The position numbers were made by a program, and so were the translations under genes. The notes under the pieces are model-generated. The model was not told the DNA's origin. It ran no database searches and was given only the letters and a program-made list of their open reading frames with translations. This document shows positions 5,158 through 7,600 of a DNA stretch of 7,600 nt, in pieces. The stretch lies in the NCBI GenBank assembly GCA_009665115.1, contig WJXE01000103.1, forward strand, positions 1 to 7,600. The letters run 5' to 3'. Numbering within the stretch: the first letter of the stretch is position 1; the number at the start of each line of letters is the position of its first letter. The stretch comes from Nitrosopumilales archaeon. GTDB lineage: Archaea > Thermoproteota > Nitrososphaeria > Nitrososphaerales > Nitrososphaeraceae.

Positions 5158-6849
5158 GTGGAGCTTCAAAGCAGAAATACTATCGAAGGACCCTCGCGTG
5201 CGCCCCATAGAGCCATGTACAAGGCGATGGGGCTGAGTGATGAGGAGTTAAAAAGGCCATTGATTGGTGTCTCTACCACTTCTAATGAGGCCACACCATG
5301 CAATATACACTTGGGAAAGCTTGGACAATATGCTAAGGATGGAGTAAGGGAGGCGGAATGTACTCCAAGAGAATTCACAACCATCTCTGTATCCGACGTT
5401 ATAACTCAGGGTCATGAGGGGATGAAAGCATCTCTAATAAGTAGAGAGGTAATTGCCGATTCAATTGAATTGATGGTTAGAGCACATAAGTATGATGGAG
5501 TGGTTGGGATTGGAGGGTGCGACAAGAGTTTGCCAGGCACTTTAATGGCAATGGCTCGTCTTAACTTACCATCAATATTTGTTTACGGTGGGACTATAAT
5601 GCCTGGAAGTTGGGATGGTAAGCAAGTAACGGTTCAAGACGTTTTCGAAGGAGTAGGAATGTTTGAAACAGGAAAGATAACTTTACAGGAGCTGATAAGT
5701 CTTGAGAATGTCGCATGTCCATCTGCTGGATCCTGTGCTGGAATGTATACTGCTAATACCATGGCTTCAATAGGTGAAGCAATTGGAATGTCACTACCTG
5801 GTAGTGCCTCTCCTCCTGCAGAAAGCGATAGACGCCAAGAGATCTGTCATAGTTCTGGAAAGGCAATCATGAATTTACTTGAAAATAACATACGTCCGAA
5901 AGATATCATGACATTTGAAGCATTGGAAAATAGTATAGCAATAGTAAATGCTATAGGTGGTTCAACAAATGCCGTTCTTCATCTTCTGGCGATTGCAAAA
6001 GAGATAGGCGTTAAATTAGTTCTCAAAGATTTTGAAAGAATTCGAAAGCGTACACCACATATAGCAGATTTGAGGCCTGGTGGTCTATATGTGATGCTAG
6101 ATCTCGATAAGATAGGAGGGATTCCAGTAATTCTCAATAGCCTTCTTAAAAAGGGACTGATACATGCAGATGCAATGACGGTGACGGGCTGTACAATGAA
6201 AAAGAATCTTGAATCATCGAATTTTAGTATTAACATACTGTCATCAGCACCAGATCAGAAAATTGTTAGATCAGTTGATAACCCAATCCATAAAGAAGGC
6301 ACTCTTAAGATTCTCAGTGGTTCTCTAGCTCCTGATGGTGCAGTTATGAAGATTGCTAGTATAAACACTACAAAGTTCGCAGGTAAGGCCAGAGTCTTTG
6401 AAGCTGAGGAAGATGCGTTTGAGTCCATATCAAAAGAGAAAGTAGTTGAAGGCGATGTAGTTGTAATCAGATATGAAGGTCCAAAAGGAGGTCCTGGAAT
6501 GCGAGAAATGCTCTCTGTAACAGCTGCTCTGGTGGGTCAAGGATTAGGAGAAAAAGTCGCATTGGTTACAGATGGAAGGTTCTCTGGGGCGACTCGAGGA
6601 TTTATGGTTGGCCATATTGCACCAGAAGCAATGGCCGGAGGAGCAATCGCGCTTGTAAAGAATGGTGATAAAATTATGATTGATACAATAAAGGGGAAGA
6701 TCGATCTGTTGGTATCAAAGTCAGAGTTAAATAGAAGAAAGAAAAAATGGAGACCAATAAAACCACATTATGCAAAAGGGTTACTTGCCAAATACGCCTC
6801 ATTAGTGAGCTCAGCCTCGATCGGAGCCATAACTCTTCCGTTAATGTGA
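5158..6849 (+). CDS. ilvD: Dihydroxy-acid dehydratase
   Basis: Catalyses dehydration of 2,3-dihydroxyisovalerate and 2,3-dihydroxy-3-methylvalerate to 2-oxo acids, the third common step of valine, isoleucine and leucine synthesis (EC 4.2.1.9), in the cytoplasm. The 563 residues match the family's usual 550-620. Landmarks in order: N-terminal SRNTIEGPSRAPHRAMYKAM; Cys48 in TPCNIHL, Cys121 in GGCDKS and Cys193 in SAGSCAGMYTANTM, the three expected Fe-S cluster ligands; Asp80 and Lys123 (CDK), Mg-site positions; GGSTNAVLHLLAIA (267-280); the C-terminal domain with GPKGGPGMREM (441-451), TDGRFSGATRG (471-481, Ser476 the likely catalytic base), GHIAPEA and the closing KYASLVSSASIGAIT. GTG at 5158 is chosen because it gives the family's exact N-terminus. 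Odd: after Asp80 it reads DVITQGHEGM, where DGIxMGHEGM is normal. No ilvC, ilvB or leu gene is adjacent. Confidence 0.97.
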   Translation: MELQSRNTIEGPSRAPHRAMYKAMGLSDEELKRPLIGVSTTSNEATPCNIHLGKLGQYAKDGVREAECTPREFTTISVSDVITQGHEGMKASLISREVIADSIELMVRAHKYDGVVGIGGCDKSLPGTLMAMARLNLPSIFVYGGTIMPGSWDGKQVTVQDVFEGVGMFETGKITLQELISLENVACPSAGSCAGMYTANTMASIGEAIGMSLPGSASPPAESDRRQEICHSSGKAIMNLLENNIRPKDIMTFEALENSIAIVNAIGGSTNAVLHLLAIAKEIGVKLVLKDFERIRKRTPHIADLRPGGLYVMLDLDKIGGIPVILNSLLKKGLIHADAMTVTGCTMKKNLESSNFSINILSSAPDQKIVRSVDNPIHKEGTLKILSGSLAPDGAVMKIASINTTKFAGKARVFEAEEDAFESISKEKVVEGDVVVIRYEGPKGGPGMREMLSVTAALVGQGLGEKVALVTDGRFSGATRGFMVGHIAPEAMAGGAIALVKNGDKIMIDTIKGKIDLLVSKSELNRRKKKWRPIKPHYAKGLLAKYASLVSSASIGAITLPLM

Positions 6850-6899
6850 TCTAGCACATAACGTGACATAATCAAATGAAAGGTTAGTTCAATTCCTGA

Positions 6900-7282
6900 T
6901 TGATAGAAGAAATTGGGAGAGGAATGCCGCCAGAATACGAGGTATTTTTCTATTCAGACTACCTGCTTCCAAAGGAAGACCTTAGTTATTGAGATTAATC
7001 CAATTGATGTGTACGGTTGAATCACAAAGAAGAGGAGTAGTAATAAGGTCTGGTTCAGAATTGGCTGAAATTAGCGAGCCTTAGTCATCCGAAAGCGGCT
7101 GGGCTGACGAAATGGATAGGCTTAGTAAATCCAGAAAAGCACGAGTCTTATGTGAATCTGGAATGCCTTATTTCGAGATCCAGAAAGAGTTTGATTATTT
7201 CTACATTGTTTGTAGATTTTGCCTATCTATCTTATACCTTTGCGTCGTCCTCCGTTTTGGTTTTGTTGAAAACATCTTCTAA
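6900..7282 (+). pseudogene. Decayed unknown gene downstream of ilvD
   Basis: Three frames in succession read as one protein. From about 6900 (ATG at 6924 also possible): LIEEIGRGMPPEYEVFFYSD then YLLPKEDLSY, stopping at TGA 6990. The next frame gives EINPIDVYG and stops at TGA 7018. The third gives VESQRRGVVIRSGSELAEIS, meets TAG at 7082, and continues in frame with SSESGWADEMDRLSKSRKAR and VLCESGMPYFEIQKEFDYF. After about 7195 the reading becomes hydrophobic and less convincing, though it stays open to TAA 7280. Two frameshifts and one nonsense codon are therefore needed. Family not recognised; the corrected part would be about 100 residues, soluble and charged. It follows ilvD on the same strand with a 50-base gap. 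Confidence 0.4.
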
Positions 7283-7349
7283 CTGTAGCAATGAATACAT
7301 GATGATGAAAACATGAACTGATGATCAGAGTAACCGCCTTGAAAATATA

Positions 7350-7358
7350 CTTATAAAA
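7350..7358 (+). promoter_or_regulatory. TATA box for tRNA-Leu
   Basis: CTTATAAAA lies about 45 bases before the first base of the tRNA. It predicts a start near 7380 and a leader of about 20 bases to be removed by RNase P. The stretch 7283-7349 holds nothing else I can support. Confidence 0.55.
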
Positions 7359-7400
7359 CCAGGATAATGTCTAACAATAGTATATCATCATAGATCTGAT

Positions 7401-7529
7401 GCGGGGGTTGCCAAGCCCGGTCAACGGCGTGAGATCAGACAGATGTGTCGACACGACGCTCAGATGTTATAGCCTGACTGGGATACCTCATCTCTTAGGG
7501 GTTCGTGGGTTCAAATCCCACCTCCCGCA
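7401..7529 (+). tRNA. tRNA-Leu (anticodon CAG), intron-containing
   Basis: A full class II tRNA. The acceptor stem GCGGGGG (7401-7407) pairs with CTCCCGC (7522-7528), with discriminator A at 7529 and only CC following, so the CCA end is not completely encoded. The D-stem is GCC/GGC (7410-7412 and 7426-7428) with GG at 7419-7420. The anticodon stem is GTGAG (7429-7433) with CTCAT (7487-7491), and the loop is A-T-CAG-A then C, with anticodon CAG at 7436-7438, reading CUG leucine codons. The long variable arm (7492-7504) has a CTC/GGG stem typical of leucine tRNAs. The T-arm is GTGGG/CCCAC around TTCAAAT (7505-7521). An intron of about 46 bases splits the loop after A37. The mature molecule would be 83 bases. 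Confidence 0.93.
7440..7485 (+). other. tRNA-Leu intron at 37/38
   Basis: Removing 46 bases here rebuilds a normal 7-base anticodon loop. Because both junctions carry a C, 7441-7486 gives the same mature RNA. The position one base 3' of the anticodon is the canonical archaeal site, cut by the splicing endonuclease. Bases 7435-7442 (TCAGACAG) can pair with 7474-7481 (CTGACTGG), interrupted only by an A-A mismatch. The splice motif therefore looks relaxed compared with the strict bulge-helix-bulge with two 3-base bulges. Confidence 0.8.
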
Positions 7530-7534
7530 CCTTC

Positions 7535-7560
7535 ATATATTCTTCCTTGTTATTACTTTG
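7535..7560 (+). terminator. T-rich tract after tRNA-Leu
   Basis: A pyrimidine- and T-rich stretch (including TTCTTCCTTGTTATTACTTT) starts a few bases after the tRNA 3' end with no hairpin before it. Archaeal RNA polymerase commonly terminates at such tracts, so this is the likely terminator. Confidence 0.4.
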
Positions 7561-7600
7561 CTACTTCTGGAATGAGACTCGTATGGTGGCATAAGTATAC

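Noticed and set aside
5166..6236. Minus-strand frames of 72 and 85 residues inside ilvD.
   Set aside because: Shadows of a fully conserved enzyme on the other strand.
11..7230. The 10-base sequence GCCTATCTAT occurs at 11-20 and 7221-7230, as if marking element ends.
   Set aside because: Too short, no inverted partner, no transposase or integrase, and the 7.2 kb between holds unrelated housekeeping and decayed genes; likely chance.
1..7600. CRISPR array, insertion sequence, integrase or defence cluster.
   Set aside because: No regularly spaced repeats, no transposase or nuclease motifs and no att-like duplication of the tRNA end were found on either strand.

Overview
The window looks archaeal, most likely from a Nitrososphaeria (Thaumarchaeota) genome of the AT-rich soil type. 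That placement is an inference. It rests on TATA-like boxes 25-50 bases before several starts, GTG/TTG starts without convincing ribosome-binding sites, a class II tRNA-Leu split by an anticodon-loop intron, and a small secreted GOLD-like protein. No 16S or 23S rRNA, ammonia-oxidation gene or other decisive marker is present.

Layout. Positions 81-1127 (minus): an alpha/beta hydrolase that has lost its oxyanion-hole segment, then a decayed small basic-protein gene. 1271-2309 (plus): a frameshifted micro-ORF whose stop overlaps the start of an intact secreted GOLD-like protein, then a 96-residue CxxC protein gene broken by two compensating frameshifts. 2278-3072 (minus): an intact TIM-barrel amidohydrolase of the Amidohydro_2 type. 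3319-4183 (minus): a short-chain dehydrogenase pseudogene with one frameshift and one nonsense codon. 4235-4482 (minus): a broken small membrane protein. 4704-5091 (plus): a heavily decayed unknown gene. 5158-6849 (plus): intact dihydroxy-acid dehydratase IlvD. 6900-7282 (plus): another decayed unknown gene. 7401-7529 (plus): tRNA-Leu(CAG) with an intron of about 46 bases.

The intact genes do not form one pathway. IlvD belongs to branched-chain amino-acid synthesis, the amidohydrolase substrate is unknown, and the GOLD-like protein is probably exported. The most striking property is the density of broken genes. At least seven loci read as good protein only after correcting frameshifts, nonsense codons or a deletion, while about 3 kb of coding sequence (GOLD-like, amidohydrolase, IlvD) carries no such lesion. 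That contrast argues for real gene decay rather than evenly spread sequencing error. I see no CRISPR array, transposase, toxin-antitoxin pair, defence cluster or convincing undescribed multi-gene system.
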